The notes under the pieces: generated by a model | Databases searched by the model: none | What the model saw: the letters and a program-made list of their open reading frames with translations, nothing else | What the model was told of the DNA's origin: nothing | Position numbers and translations under genes: made by a program | Shown here: one piece after another, positions 33,120 through 41,398 of the stretch | Numbering within the stretch: position 1 is the first letter of the stretch | Layout of the letters: the number at the start of each line of letters is the position of its first letter | Source of the DNA: Qipengyuania qiaonensis | Lineage (GTDB): Bacteria > Pseudomonadota > Alphaproteobacteria > Sphingomonadales > Sphingomonadaceae | Direction: 5' to 3' | NCBI RefSeq assembly: GCF_019711515.1 | Contig: NZ_JAIGNO010000010.1 | Location: 1-64,000 of the forward strand | Length of the DNA: 64,000 bases

Positions 33120-33589
33120 GCGACCATCATCACAACGAGGAGATCCCCAAAGGGCCGCTCGTGATGATCGCCGGCCTGGCGCTGCTCTCGTTCGCTTTCG
33201 CCTCGGCTACCAGCGCGGGGCTGATCGCCCGCGATGCCGTACCCAGCGAGGCCCGCGCCGAAACAGGTGCCGTCGCGACCTCCGAACGCCACCTTTATTT
33301 CCATGACGAGCACGATGGCGGGGTACGGATCGAAGATGCGTCGAGCGGTGCTGTCGTTGCCCTCATCCAGCCCGGCACCGGCGGCTTCATTCGTACTACC
33401 ATGCGCAGCCTCGTCCATGTCCGGCGCAGCAAAGGGATCGGTCCTGAAACGCCTTTTCTGCTTACGGAGTGGGATAACGGCACGCTTTCCCTGAGCGACA
33501 GCGAAACCGGCAAGAGCATCGAACTCGGTTCGTTCGGTCCGGACAATCGCCAGGCCTTCGCGGTTCTGCTGGAAGGAGCGGAGGCATGA
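33116..33589 (+). CDS. puhC: PuhC, photosynthetic complex assembly protein
   Basis: PuhC is a single-pass membrane protein that helps organise LH1 around the reaction centre. The 157-residue protein has a cytoplasmic His-rich start (DHHHNEE), a helix at about residues 14-34, and a periplasmic beta-rich domain including RHLYFHDEHDGGVRIEDA and a C-terminal FGPDNRQAFAVLLEG. The length and location after puhB are typical. It overlaps the next ORF by ATGA. Confidence 0.92.
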   Translation: MSDHHHNEEIPKGPLVMIAGLALLSFAFASATSAGLIARDAVPSEARAETGAVATSERHLYFHDEHDGGVRIEDASSGAVVALIQPGTGGFIRTTMRSLVHVRRSKGIGPETPFLLTEWDNGTLSLSDSETGKSIELGSFGPDNRQAFAVLLEGAEA

Positions 33590-33876
33590 TGCGCCGCACT
33601 CGCTTCGATACGCCTTGCGTCATTTCGGTCGAACAGAGCGAGGAACACTTCCACGCACATGTCGAACTGGCGGGCGATGTCCCCATTTTTCCGGGCGACA
33701 GCGTGCAGGTGCACGGCGCGCCGATCCAGATCCCTTTCGGCCACAGCGCAACTTTCGAGCGTAGCGCCACGGTCACCCGTGCCGGCCCGATCGAGCGGAC
33801 GATCACCCGTCTCGCAGCCTATTTCGACCTCAAGGAGCTTTACGAGGTCAGCTTCAATCCCGGGAGGATCAAATGA
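33586..33876 (+). CDS. Conserved-looking small protein between puhC and acsF
   Basis: This 96-residue ORF has 4-base overlaps with both puhC and acsF, so it is certainly translated as part of the operon. It has no signal peptide or membrane helix. The sequence is beta-rich (VISVEQSEEHFHAHVELAG, then GDSVQVHGAPIQIPFGHSATF) and contains three histidines within HFHAHV. Rhodobacter has a different short ORF at this place. I recognise no named domain. Its position suggests a role in cyclase activity or photosystem assembly, but this is inference only. Confidence 0.8.
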   Translation: MMRRTRFDTPCVISVEQSEEHFHAHVELAGDVPIFPGDSVQVHGAPIQIPFGHSATFERSATVTRAGPIERTITRLAAYFDLKELYEVSFNPGRIK

Positions 33877-34961
33877 ACGCGCCCGCGAAGATTACGCCCG
33901 CTCACGGCGGCCGGATCATGACCAGCGACGAAGCGATGGCTCTCGCTACGCAGGACACGATGCTCACCCCGCGCTTCTACACGACGGATTTTGACGCACT
34001 CGATGCGATCGATGTTTCGCTCGTGCGCGAGGAGTGGGATCGGCTGATCTCGGACATGCTAGGCGATCCCAACAAGAAGCACTTTCGCGACAAGGGCAGT
34101 TTCGCCGGGATCATAGAGAACCTCGAACCCAAACTTCGCGCCGAGTTCACCGATTTCATGGTCAGTTCGATGACCTCCGAATTCTCGGGCTGCGTACTCT
34201 ATGCCGAAATCGCCCGGCGCACGAAGAATCCGGACGTGAAGCAGCTATTCAAACTGCTCGCGCGAGATGAGAGCCGTCACGCCGGCTTTATCAACGAAAG
34301 TCTCAAGGATGCCGGCATCGGCGTCGATCTCGGCTTCCTGACGAAGACGAAGAAATACACCTACTTCAAGCCGAAATTCATCTGGTACGCAGTCTATCTT
34401 TCCGAAAAGATCGGATATGCGCGCTATATAACGATCTACCGTCACTTGCAGGCGAATCCGCAGAACAAGTTCCACCCGATTTTCGACTGGTTCGAAGAGT
34501 GGTGCAATGACGAGTTCCGCCACGGCGAGGCATTTGCCATGCTGATGCGCGCCGATCCCAAGCTGCTGAAGGGTCACAACAAGCTGTGGATCCGGTTTTT
34601 CCTGCTGTCGGTCTACGCCACCATGTATGTGCGCGACCATGCGCGACCGGTCTTTCACCAAGCGCTGGGTGTCGATCCGACCGAATACGATTACAAGGTG
34701 TTCGAAATCTGCAACCGGATCAGCCGTCAAGTCTATCCGGTCGAACTCGATATCGACAGCCCGAAATTCCGCGTCAGCATGGAAGCGCTCCGGCAGGCCG
34801 TGCTGCGCATTGAAGACGGCAAGGAACAGGGCGGCATCGGCGGCCTGTTCAAGCGCGTCAGCGGCATGGCCGGTGCGGGCTGGAACTTTGCGAAGATGTA
34901 TTTCCACCGTGCCCGCAAGAACGAACTACCCCAGACCGTAAGGTTGCAACCTGCATGGTAA
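33873..34961 (+). CDS. acsF: Aerobic Mg-protoporphyrin IX monomethyl ester cyclase AcsF
   Basis: AcsF is the di-iron, oxygen-dependent cyclase that makes ring E of protochlorophyllide. The 362-residue protein shows the carboxylate-bridged di-iron signatures DESRHAGF and CNDEFRHGEAF, with upstream glutamates in SSMTSEFSGCVLYAEIARR. The oxygen-sensitive radical-SAM alternative BchE is not in the window, which fits an obligate aerobe. It overlaps orf96 upstream by ATGA and puhE by 7 bases. Confidence 0.97.
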   Translation: MNAPAKITPAHGGRIMTSDEAMALATQDTMLTPRFYTTDFDALDAIDVSLVREEWDRLISDMLGDPNKKHFRDKGSFAGIIENLEPKLRAEFTDFMVSSMTSEFSGCVLYAEIARRTKNPDVKQLFKLLARDESRHAGFINESLKDAGIGVDLGFLTKTKKYTYFKPKFIWYAVYLSEKIGYARYITIYRHLQANPQNKFHPIFDWFEEWCNDEFRHGEAFAMLMRADPKLLKGHNKLWIRFFLLSVYATMYVRDHARPVFHQALGVDPTEYDYKVFEICNRISRQVYPVELDIDSPKFRVSMEALRQAVLRIEDGKEQGGIGGLFKRVSGMAGAGWNFAKMYFHRARKNELPQTVRLQPAW

Positions 34962-35761
34962 GCTGGAGCGGCCATATCGTCCCGGTGATCGTCACCATTG
35001 CGGTCTGGTTTTTCGCAACGGGCCTGATTGCCTGGCTCGACAATCGCGACCGGTCGACCTTCCCGCGCAGTCTGGTCCTTGGGGGTATTGCCGGAGTGGC
35101 GGGGTTGCTGCTGATATTGCAGTCGGCGCAGACGGTTTCGGTCTGGGCAGTGTATCTCTCGTTTGCCGGAGCGCTGCTGGTTTGGTCGTGGCACGAACTG
35201 GCCTTCCTCACCGGAGCTGTCGCAGGCCCAAGGCGTGAAACTTGTCCCGTTGGGTCGTCGGGCCTCAAGCGGTTCTCGCACGCCAGCGCTGCCGTAATCC
35301 ACCACGAGATTGCGCTCGCCGTCACCGCGCTGTTGCTTCTGGCCATCACATGGAACGCACCCAACCAAATCGGCACGATCGCTTTCTTGTTGCTCTTCGT
35401 CCTGCGCTTGAGTGCCAAACTCAACATGTTCGCCGGCGTGCCCAATATGAGCACCGATATTCTGCCGCCGCACCTTGAATATCTGAAGAGCTACTTCGGA
35501 CCGAACCGGTTCACCTGGTTGTTGGGGGCAACACTGATTTCGAGCATCGCATTGGCCTCTTGGCTCGGTGCGCTGGCCCTTGGGTCTCAGGAAGGAAGCG
35601 CCGAGATGGTCGGGGCAAGCCTGCTGTTTGCGCTGGCTGCGCTCGGCGTCATCGAGCATCTTTTTTTCGCTCTGCCGTTTCGCGATGGAGCCTTGTGGGG
35701 CTGGGCCTTGCCGGCACGAATGGTGGGCCGAAAAAGCATGATTGAAGAGGGAGTGACCTGA
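34955..35761 (+). CDS. puhE: PuhE, photosynthetic complex assembly protein 2 (DUF3623)
   Basis: PuhE is a polytopic membrane protein that modulates photosystem and pigment amounts in Rhodobacter. The 268-residue protein has about seven hydrophobic helices and the family blocks [53 protein letters not shown] and [18 protein letters not shown]. The ATG lies 7 bases inside acsF. The stop is two bases from hemA. Confidence 0.93.
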   Translation: MVSWSGHIVPVIVTIAVWFFATGLIAWLDNRDRSTFPRSLVLGGIAGVAGLLLILQSAQTVSVWAVYLSFAGALLVWSWHELAFLTGAVAGPRRETCPVGSSGLKRFSHASAAVIHHEIALAVTALLLLAITWNAPNQIGTIAFLLLFVLRLSAKLNMFAGVPNMSTDILPPHLEYLKSYFGPNRFTWLLGATLISSIALASWLGALALGSQEGSAEMVGASLLFALAALGVIEHLFFALPFRDGALWGWALPARMVGRKSMIEEGVT

Positions 35762-35763
35762 CC

Positions 35764-36984
35764 ATGGATTTCGAAGCCTTTTTCGAGCAGCAACTCGACG
35801 GCGTTCGCGAGGAAGGTCGCTATCGCGTCTTTACCGACATCAAGCGGCATCGCGGGTCCTTCCCGCAAGCCACGCGCTTTATCGGCGACGAAACGCAAGC
35901 GGTCACCGTGTGGTGTTCGAACGACTATCTGGGCATGGGCCAGCATCCGATCGTAATCGAGGCCATGCATGACGCGCTCGACGAATGTGGCGCGGGAGCG
36001 GGGGGCACGCGCAATATCTCGGGCACCAACCACCATCACGTGCTGCTCGAACGCGAACTGGCCGATCTGCACGGCAAGGAATCGGCGCTGCTGTTCACAT
36101 CGGGCTATGTATCGAACTGGGCGGGTCTGGGAACGCTTGCCTCGCGCATTCCCGATTGTGTCGTTTTTTCCGATGCGCTCAACCACGCGTCCATGATCGA
36201 GGGCATTCGTCACTCCCGTGCACCTTACAAGATCTGGCAGCACAACGATCCGGAAGATCTGGATCGTAAGCTTTCGGATTTCGGTCCCGAAATTCCCAAG
36301 CTCGTCGCCTTCGAGAGCGTGTATTCGATGGATGGCGATATCGCTCCGATAGCGGAAATTCTCGACGTGTGCGAAGCGCATGGCGCGATGAGCTATATCG
36401 ACGAGGTTCACGCTGTCGGCCTGTATGGTCCGCGCGGCGGCGGGGTGGCCGAGCGCGAAGGCTTGATGGACCGCATCACCGTTATCGAAGGTACATTGGG
36501 CAAGGCTTTCGGCGTAGTGGGCGGCTATATCGCCGCCTCTGCCGATCTCGTCGATTTCGTGCGCACCTTCGCCAGCGGTTTCATCTTCAGCACAGCACTA
36601 CCGCCCGCCGTGGCAGCCGGCGCATGCGCCAGCATCAAGCATCTCAAGACCAGCGATGCCGAACGCCTGCTGCAGCGCGACCGGGTTGCCAAGGTCCGCC
36701 GTAGACTGGATGCGATAGGCATTCCCCATCTCGACAATCCCAGCCATATCATTCCGGTGATGGTGGGCGATGCGCACAAGTGCAAACGCATCAGCGACTG
36801 GTTGATGGACAATCACGGCATCTATGTGCAGCCGATCAATTATCCAACCGTGCCGGTCGGGACCGAACGCTTGCGCCTTACACCCTCGCCGGTGCATGAC
36901 GATGGTGATATCGAGCGGCTGATTAACGCGTTGAGCGAAATCTGGTCGCAATGCGAACTCGCGCGGATGGCGACAGCAGCCTGA
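35764..36984 (+). CDS. hemA: 5-aminolevulinate synthase HemA
   Basis: HemA condenses glycine and succinyl-CoA to 5-aminolevulinate, the first tetrapyrrole precursor (Shemin pathway). The 406-residue PLP enzyme opens [20 protein letters not shown] and has [21 protein letters not shown], the [10 protein letters not shown] block and the PLP-lysine motif [14 protein letters not shown]. As the last gene of the bch-puh unit, its expression is tied to pigment demand; a second housekeeping copy elsewhere is possible but not visible here. Confidence 0.97.
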   Translation: MDFEAFFEQQLDGVREEGRYRVFTDIKRHRGSFPQATRFIGDETQAVTVWCSNDYLGMGQHPIVIEAMHDALDECGAGAGGTRNISGTNHHHVLLERELADLHGKESALLFTSGYVSNWAGLGTLASRIPDCVVFSDALNHASMIEGIRHSRAPYKIWQHNDPEDLDRKLSDFGPEIPKLVAFESVYSMDGDIAPIAEILDVCEAHGAMSYIDEVHAVGLYGPRGGGVAEREGLMDRITVIEGTLGKAFGVVGGYIAASADLVDFVRTFASGFIFSTALPPAVAAGACASIKHLKTSDAERLLQRDRVAKVRRRLDAIGIPHLDNPSHIIPVMVGDAHKCKRISDWLMDNHGIYVQPINYPTVPVGTERLRLTPSPVHDDGDIERLINALSEIWSQCELARMATAA

Positions 36985-37052
36985 TCGCAAAAGGGTGTTC
37001 GGCAAAACGCCGGAGCGAACTTAGGTTAGTTGCCTGCAATACCTGGTCATAG

Positions 37053-37090
37053 AAAACGGGCGCCGGAGCCAAAGCTCCAGCGCCCGCTTT
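37053..37090. terminator. Bidirectional terminator between hemA and the cytochrome c gene
   Basis: CGGGCGC (37057-37063) pairs with GCGCCCG (37080-37086); after one mismatch GGAGC pairs with GCTCC around a CAAA loop. A run of four A precedes the stem and CTTT follows, so it can end transcripts from both strands. Confidence 0.85.
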
Positions 37091-37108
37091 GATGCAGTTC
37101 TTCTGCCG

Positions 37109-37585
37109 TCAGCTTTTCAGGAAAGCGATGAGATCGGCCCGCTTTTGCGGATCGGGAAGGCCTGGGAAAACCATCTTCGTGCCGGGAATCTTGGCTTGTG
37201 GGTCTTTGAGGTAGACGAATAGTTCTTCCTCGGTCCAGGTTATGCCGCTGTTCTTGTTCGCATCCGAATAGTTGAAGCCTTCGATTGTGCCGGCCTGGCG
37301 GTCCACGATGTTGTAAAGCGAGGGACCGACATTGTTCACGCCCTCGTCACGGCTATGACAGCTCATGCAGACTGCAAAGACGGTTTTCCCGGCTGCGGCA
37401 TCGCCCGTCAGACTGGCGAAGTCTACATCGGCAGCAGGCTCTTCCGTCGTAGCCGCCGTTGTTTCTACAGGAGCGGCCTCGGTCGGCGGTGAGGCAGTTT
37501 CTTCATCTGCGCGACTGCCGCATGCCGAGAGCGCAAACAGACTCACCGCAACAATGCTTCCTTGCAAGGCATTGAATTTATTCAT
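37109..37585 (-). CDS. Lipoprotein class I cytochrome c, candidate electron donor to the reaction centre
   Basis: The 158-residue precursor has a lipoprotein signal with lipobox LSAC (Cys22). A Pro/Thr/Ala/Glu-rich linker to about residue 55 is followed by a class I cytochrome c domain with CMSCH at residues 73-77 and the Met138 ligand in IPGTKMVF. The fold resembles cytochrome c2 or the membrane-anchored cytochrome cy/CycM type. It would be tethered on the periplasmic face. Located at the PGC edge and convergent with hemA, it is the only cytochrome gene in the window, while pufC is missing. Electron donation to the reaction centre is inference from context. Confidence 0.88.
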   Translation of the reverse strand: MNKFNALQGSIVAVSLFALSACGSRADEETASPPTEAAPVETTAATTEEPAADVDFASLTGDAAAGKTVFAVCMSCHSRDEGVNNVGPSLYNIVDRQAGTIEGFNYSDANKNSGITWTEEELFVYLKDPQAKIPGTKMVFPGLPDPQKRADLIAFLKS

Positions 37586-37623
37586 GTAGTCCTCTCCTCG
37601 GTTCGCTCTTTACCCATCCTTAT

Positions 37624-37641
37624 CGTCCAGCTCTATAGACA
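37624..37641. promoter_or_regulatory. One-mismatch PpsR-like site upstream of the cytochrome c gene
   Basis: CGT-N12-ACA lies 39-56 bases upstream of the cytochrome ATG (37585); the minus-strand reading is TGT-N12-ACG. A TTGACA hexamer is at 37655-37650 on the minus strand. One base differs from the PpsR pattern, so binding is only a possibility. Confidence 0.3.
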
Positions 37642-37664
37642 CATTTTCCTGTCAATTCCAGCGG

Positions 37665-39053
37665 TTAGTCCATCTTTCTGGGCTCTTCCTTGCTTTCTCC
37701 GAGATAGCGTTTGCGCATTCGCGAAACCAAGAAAAAGATCGCCAGAAGGACCAGCGGAGTGAGAACCGCGAGGGCGATATCGACCCTGCTTCGGATGGGG
37801 AACGCTGCGGTTCCCTTGAGAACGAAAGCGATGAGGCCGACGGCGTAGTAGCCGGCCGCGATTACCGACAAAGCCTCCACCAGGTGTTGCAGCCTGAGTT
37901 GCAGATTGAAGCTGCTTTCCATCGACCGCAGCAAATCGAGGTTCTGTGCCTTGATCCGCGTATCTATGCGGGTGTTCAGCAGCGCAATCGCATCACCCGT
38001 CCGCTCCGACAATCGGCGCATTCGTTCGACGAAGGATTCGCAGGTCCGCATCCCGGGAATAAGGCGGCGTTCGGTAAATTCGGCCAGGTCCTGGTAGCCC
38101 TTGCGGCCTTCGATCGACAGCGCGTCCAGCCGGTCCATGGCAATTTGCGCGTAGGCGCGGCTGGCGCTGAGCCGGTAACTGCTCTCGACCCTCAGGCGGG
38201 CCAGTTCGGCCGACAGGACAGAAAGCTGCTGCATCAATTTCTCGTCGCTCTCGCCGCCTTCTTCGCCAAGCTCGTTCGAATAGCGTGCCAGTTGTTCTTC
38301 CAGCTTCGTAAGTGTCGGTGTGAGACGTCGGACCTCGGGCAGGCCCAGCAGAGCCAGGTTGCGATAATTTCCCAGCTCCTGAAGACGCTGGACGATACGG
38401 CCGAGCTCGCCCGGTCCGGCATGGCCGGCGGTGAGCAGCAATCGGCCGAAACCATCGTCCCGAATGCGAAAGTCGGACCAGATAGTGACGCCGGCATTGA
38501 CCTTGCAGCAGACAAGTTCGCCTTCTTCGAACCCTATCTCCGCGATCCGGCCTGCCGCGGTTGCTTCGTCTTTCTCGACGAAAAGCTTGGTGGCCCGCAC
38601 GACGGTCCCTGGCCAGCCTTCCAGTAATTCGGCGGCCGAACTGAAGTCATCCTTTGGGTGTGCCTCCATGATGACCGTGAGAGTGGTTGCTTCCGTATGC
38701 CGTTCCCACAACAGGTAGCGTCCGTCATCGAGGGCAATAATGGCGTGCCGCGCTTGGGGATGAAGGCGCAGGTCCTTCTTTTGTGCCAGGCGATCGAGGT
38801 ACCGGAATTCGGCATCCCTTTCCCCATCGGCAACGAGCAGAACCGTTTGAACGATCGATGCTGGCGCAGACACCGGCGCAAATTGCCGCAGGTGCATTTC
38901 GCGGACCAACTCGCGCCGCAGGGGATGCTCGGTCAAGTTCACGAGGAAGACATACATCAGCAGCGGCCATGCGGGAAGTCGGGTGGCAGATGGTCGCTGT
39001 GGCTGTGTACCGAATTCAATAGGCAAACTCGCGGCGGGAAGGGCAGACTTCAT
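37665..39053 (-). CDS. DUF3422 family membrane protein
   Basis: This 462-residue protein matches the DUF3422 family, whose function is unknown. It begins near HPLRRELVREMHLRQFAPV, has a long central alpha-helical region with coiled-coil character (about residues 250-390, rich in Leu, Glu and Arg), and ends with two transmembrane helices (EALSVIAAGYYAVGLIAFVL and IALAVLTPLVLLAIFFLV). The family is seen next to imu genes or in unrelated places. The ATG at 39053 has no clear Shine-Dalgarno; a TTG at 39104 would run into the LexA box region. Confidence 0.82.
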   Translation of the reverse strand: MKSALPAASLPIEFGTQPQRPSATRLPAWPLLMYVFLVNLTEHPLRRELVREMHLRQFAPVSAPASIVQTVLLVADGERDAEFRYLDRLAQKKDLRLHPQARHAIIALDDGRYLLWERHTEATTLTVIMEAHPKDDFSSAAELLEGWPGTVVRATKLFVEKDEATAAGRIAEIGFEEGELVCCKVNAGVTIWSDFRIRDDGFGRLLLTAGHAGPGELGRIVQRLQELGNYRNLALLGLPEVRRLTPTLTKLEEQLARYSNELGEEGGESDEKLMQQLSVLSAELARLRVESSYRLSASRAYAQIAMDRLDALSIEGRKGYQDLAEFTERRLIPGMRTCESFVERMRRLSERTGDAIALLNTRIDTRIKAQNLDLLRSMESSFNLQLRLQHLVEALSVIAAGYYAVGLIAFVLKGTAAFPIRSRVDIALAVLTPLVLLAIFFLVSRMRKRYLGESKEEPRKMD

Positions 39054-39098
39054 GCTGCAAAAGCGCGATGTTGCAAAATTTGACAAAGCCCGTATTTG

Positions 39099-39113
39099 GA
39101 ACAAAATAAGAAC
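39099..39113. promoter_or_regulatory. LexA (SOS) box of the imuA-imuB-dnaE2 operon
   Basis: GAACAAAATAAGAAC is a perfect GAAC-N7-GAAC direct repeat, the reverse complement of the alphaproteobacterial LexA motif GTTC-N7-GTTC. It ends one base before the imuA ATG (39115). A -35-like TTGACA is at 39080-39085. The operator also lies 46 bases upstream of the divergent DUF3422 gene. Confidence 0.88.
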
Positions 39114-39114
39114 A

Positions 39115-39942
39115 ATGCGTGATTCGGCAGAACTTCTCTCGTCCTTGCGTGAGCTAACGTCGCAGGCTGGCGTATCCGGCGGAAGTTCATGCCATGGCGT
39201 TTTCCCATCGGGTCACGCATCTCTCGATGCCTACCTCGACGGAGGTTTCCAACGTGGACAACTGCATGAGATCTTTGCAGAGAGCGCCCAGGATAATGCC
39301 AGCTCGGCGGCCTTTGCCGGTATGCTGGGCCTGCTCGGTTTGCAGACGGGCAAGAGCATGCTGTGGCTGCGTACATTGGCGGCAATCCGCAAGGGTGGAC
39401 GCTTCAACCCGGCAGGTTTCAGCGAGCTGGGCGGCGATCCTGCGACTTTGTTCATGGGTGTCGCGGGCGATGAGACCGTGCTGCTTCGGTCTGCGTCCGA
39501 AGCCCTGCGCAGCGATGCCTTCGGCGTGGTCGTAATCGAATGCTGGGGTACACCTGCCATACTGGACCTGACTGCCTCGCGCCGCCTGACCCTCGCGGCG
39601 GACCGCGGCGGTGTGACTGCGATATTGCTGAGGCTCGATGCGCGCGAGCAACCGAGCACCGCGAGCACGCGCTGGGTAGTACGATCAGCTCCCTCGGTCC
39701 CGCTCGAAGCGAATGCGCCGGGCTATCCGACATTCGATCTGACATTGTCGCGAAGGCGCTCTGGTCCGTCCGGCAAAAGCTGGCGAGTGGAGTGGGACCG
39801 TGACAAAGCTAGCTTCCGCGAACCTGCTCGACCAGCCGAGTCTCCCGGAATCCGCAGGAGGGCGGCGGTTTCTGGCACTATGGTTTCCTTTCCTGGCGTG
39901 GAACAGGCTGCAGCTGGAAAAAGCGCCCGACACATCGCCTGA
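39115..39942 (+). CDS. imuA: ImuA, SOS mutasome accessory protein
   Basis: ImuA is a RecA/SulA-like protein that works with ImuB and DnaE2 in damage-induced translesion synthesis. The 275-residue protein has the family pattern VFPSGHASLDAYLDGGFQRGQLHEIFAE followed by a degenerate ATPase core (GKSMLWLRTLAAIRKGGRFNPAGF) and ends TRWVVRSAPS...WRVEWDRDK. The ATG is directly next to the LexA box with no Shine-Dalgarno, so the mRNA may be leaderless. Its 3' end overlaps imuB by 143 bases in another frame. Confidence 0.92.
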   Translation: MRDSAELLSSLRELTSQAGVSGGSSCHGVFPSGHASLDAYLDGGFQRGQLHEIFAESAQDNASSAAFAGMLGLLGLQTGKSMLWLRTLAAIRKGGRFNPAGFSELGGDPATLFMGVAGDETVLLRSASEALRSDAFGVVVIECWGTPAILDLTASRRLTLAADRGGVTAILLRLDAREQPSTASTRWVVRSAPSVPLEANAPGYPTFDLTLSRRRSGPSGKSWRVEWDRDKASFREPARPAESPGIRRRAAVSGTMVSFPGVEQAAAGKSARHIA

Positions 39943-41398
39943 AACGCCGCTTGCTTTTGTCGGGAAGCAAACAGGCGCGATGCGACTCGTCGCCCTGAAC
40001 CGCAAAGCTATCGCGTGCGGGCTGGCTGCAGGCACAAGCCTGGCCGATGCTTTGGCGATTGTGCCCGGCCTCGCGGTACATGATTGCGATCCAGTAGCCG
40101 ACGCCGATCTGCTTGGCCGGATCGCCGATGGCTGTATGCGCTTCACCCCGATGATTGCCCTCGATGGGGCCGACGGCATCATGCTCGACATTACCGGTGG
40201 CGCACACATCTTTGGAGGCGAGCGGGAGCTTGCGTGTGAAGTGCAGGACTGGCTCGATTCCGGACAGGTCGAGGCCCGTCTTGCGCGCGGATCTTCCGCC
40301 GAAGCCGCGCATGCGCTTGCACGCTTTCACCAAGGTGATGTCGTGGAAGAAAGGGCTGCAATCCGCGCCTTGCCCGTTGCGGCCCTGGAACTTGACTCCG
40401 AGTCCGATCTGGGGCTGCGCCGCGCAGGGTTTAGAACGATTGGCGATGTGCTGGACCGCCCCCGCAATGTGATCGCTGCGCGTTTCGGAGCAGCGATCAT
40501 CTATCATCTCGAGCGACTGGTCGGAGCGCTGAGCAAACCGGTCAATCCACGCAGGCACCGTCCTTCTCGCACATTCCGCCGGCTGTTCGCCGAACCGATC
40601 GCTAACAAGGATTATGCGATGGGAGTGCTGCGCGAACTGCTCGATAAAGCCCATGCCAGTCTCTTCGAGGAGGATCTCGGAGCCAGGGCTTTCGAGGCCC
40701 GGTTCTGCCGCGTCGATGGATTGACCCAGCGCCTGTATGTCGAAACCAGCCTCCCGACACGCGATTCCGCCGCGATCGCGCGCTTGTTCGATGAGCGTCT
40801 CGATGGCTTGGCGGATCCACTCGATCCAGGCTTCGGTTTCGATAGTATCGAGCTTGCCATATCGCGAACCGAACTCTTGAAGCCCGAACAGGACGATCTC
40901 GAGAAGGAAACCGGCCAAGGCAATTCACTCGCTGAAACGCTCGATATTCTCGGTATTCGCCTTGGTCGCAACCGCCTGCTTCGCTTTCGCCCGCACGATA
41001 CGCACATCCCCGAAGATGCGCAGACCGCCCTGTTTGCAGTCGACACGACGCGCTCCTTTAGCTGGGCGCGCGCGAAAGCAGGCGAGCCACCTTCCAGGCC
41101 GCTGCAATTGTTCGATCCGCCCCGACCTATCGCGGTGATCGCAGAGGTGCCCGACGGTCCGCCAAGGCGGTTTCGCTGGCAAGGCAAACTACGCGATGCA
41201 GCCCGCTATGAAGGCCCTGAGCGGATTGCGGCAGAATGGTGGAAGAGCGCAGGCGATCCGCTCGGCCGCGACCAGCTGACGCGCGACTATTATCGCATCG
41301 AGGACACCGACGGGCGGCGGTATTGGGTATTTCGCCATGGCCTCCATGGTCGCGAAACCGATAATCCCAATTGGTATATGCATGGGCTGTTCGCCTGA
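39800..41398 (+). CDS. imuB: ImuB, inactive Y-family polymerase of the SOS mutasome
   Basis: ImuB is a Y-family DNA polymerase homologue that lacks catalytic acids and acts as hub linking DnaE2, ImuA and the beta clamp. The 532-residue protein has FLALWFPFLAWNRLQLE where active enzymes have a DxDxFFA-type motif, confirming loss of the first catalytic aspartate. RLVALNRKAIACGLAAGTSLADA and a little-finger region follow. The GTG at 39800 is the only usable start before the conserved region. The stop overlaps dnaE2 (TGATG). Confidence 0.93.
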   Translation: MTKLASANLLDQPSLPESAGGRRFLALWFPFLAWNRLQLEKAPDTSPETPLAFVGKQTGAMRLVALNRKAIACGLAAGTSLADALAIVPGLAVHDCDPVADADLLGRIADGCMRFTPMIALDGADGIMLDITGGAHIFGGERELACEVQDWLDSGQVEARLARGSSAEAAHALARFHQGDVVEERAAIRALPVAALELDSESDLGLRRAGFRTIGDVLDRPRNVIAARFGAAIIYHLERLVGALSKPVNPRRHRPSRTFRRLFAEPIANKDYAMGVLRELLDKAHASLFEEDLGARAFEARFCRVDGLTQRLYVETSLPTRDSAAIARLFDERLDGLADPLDPGFGFDSIELAISRTELLKPEQDDLEKETGQGNSLAETLDILGIRLGRNRLLRFRPHDTHIPEDAQTALFAVDTTRSFSWARAKAGEPPSRPLQLFDPPRPIAVIAEVPDGPPRRFRWQGKLRDAARYEGPERIAAEWWKSAGDPLGRDQLTRDYYRIEDTDGRRYWVFRHGLHGRETDNPNWYMHGLFA

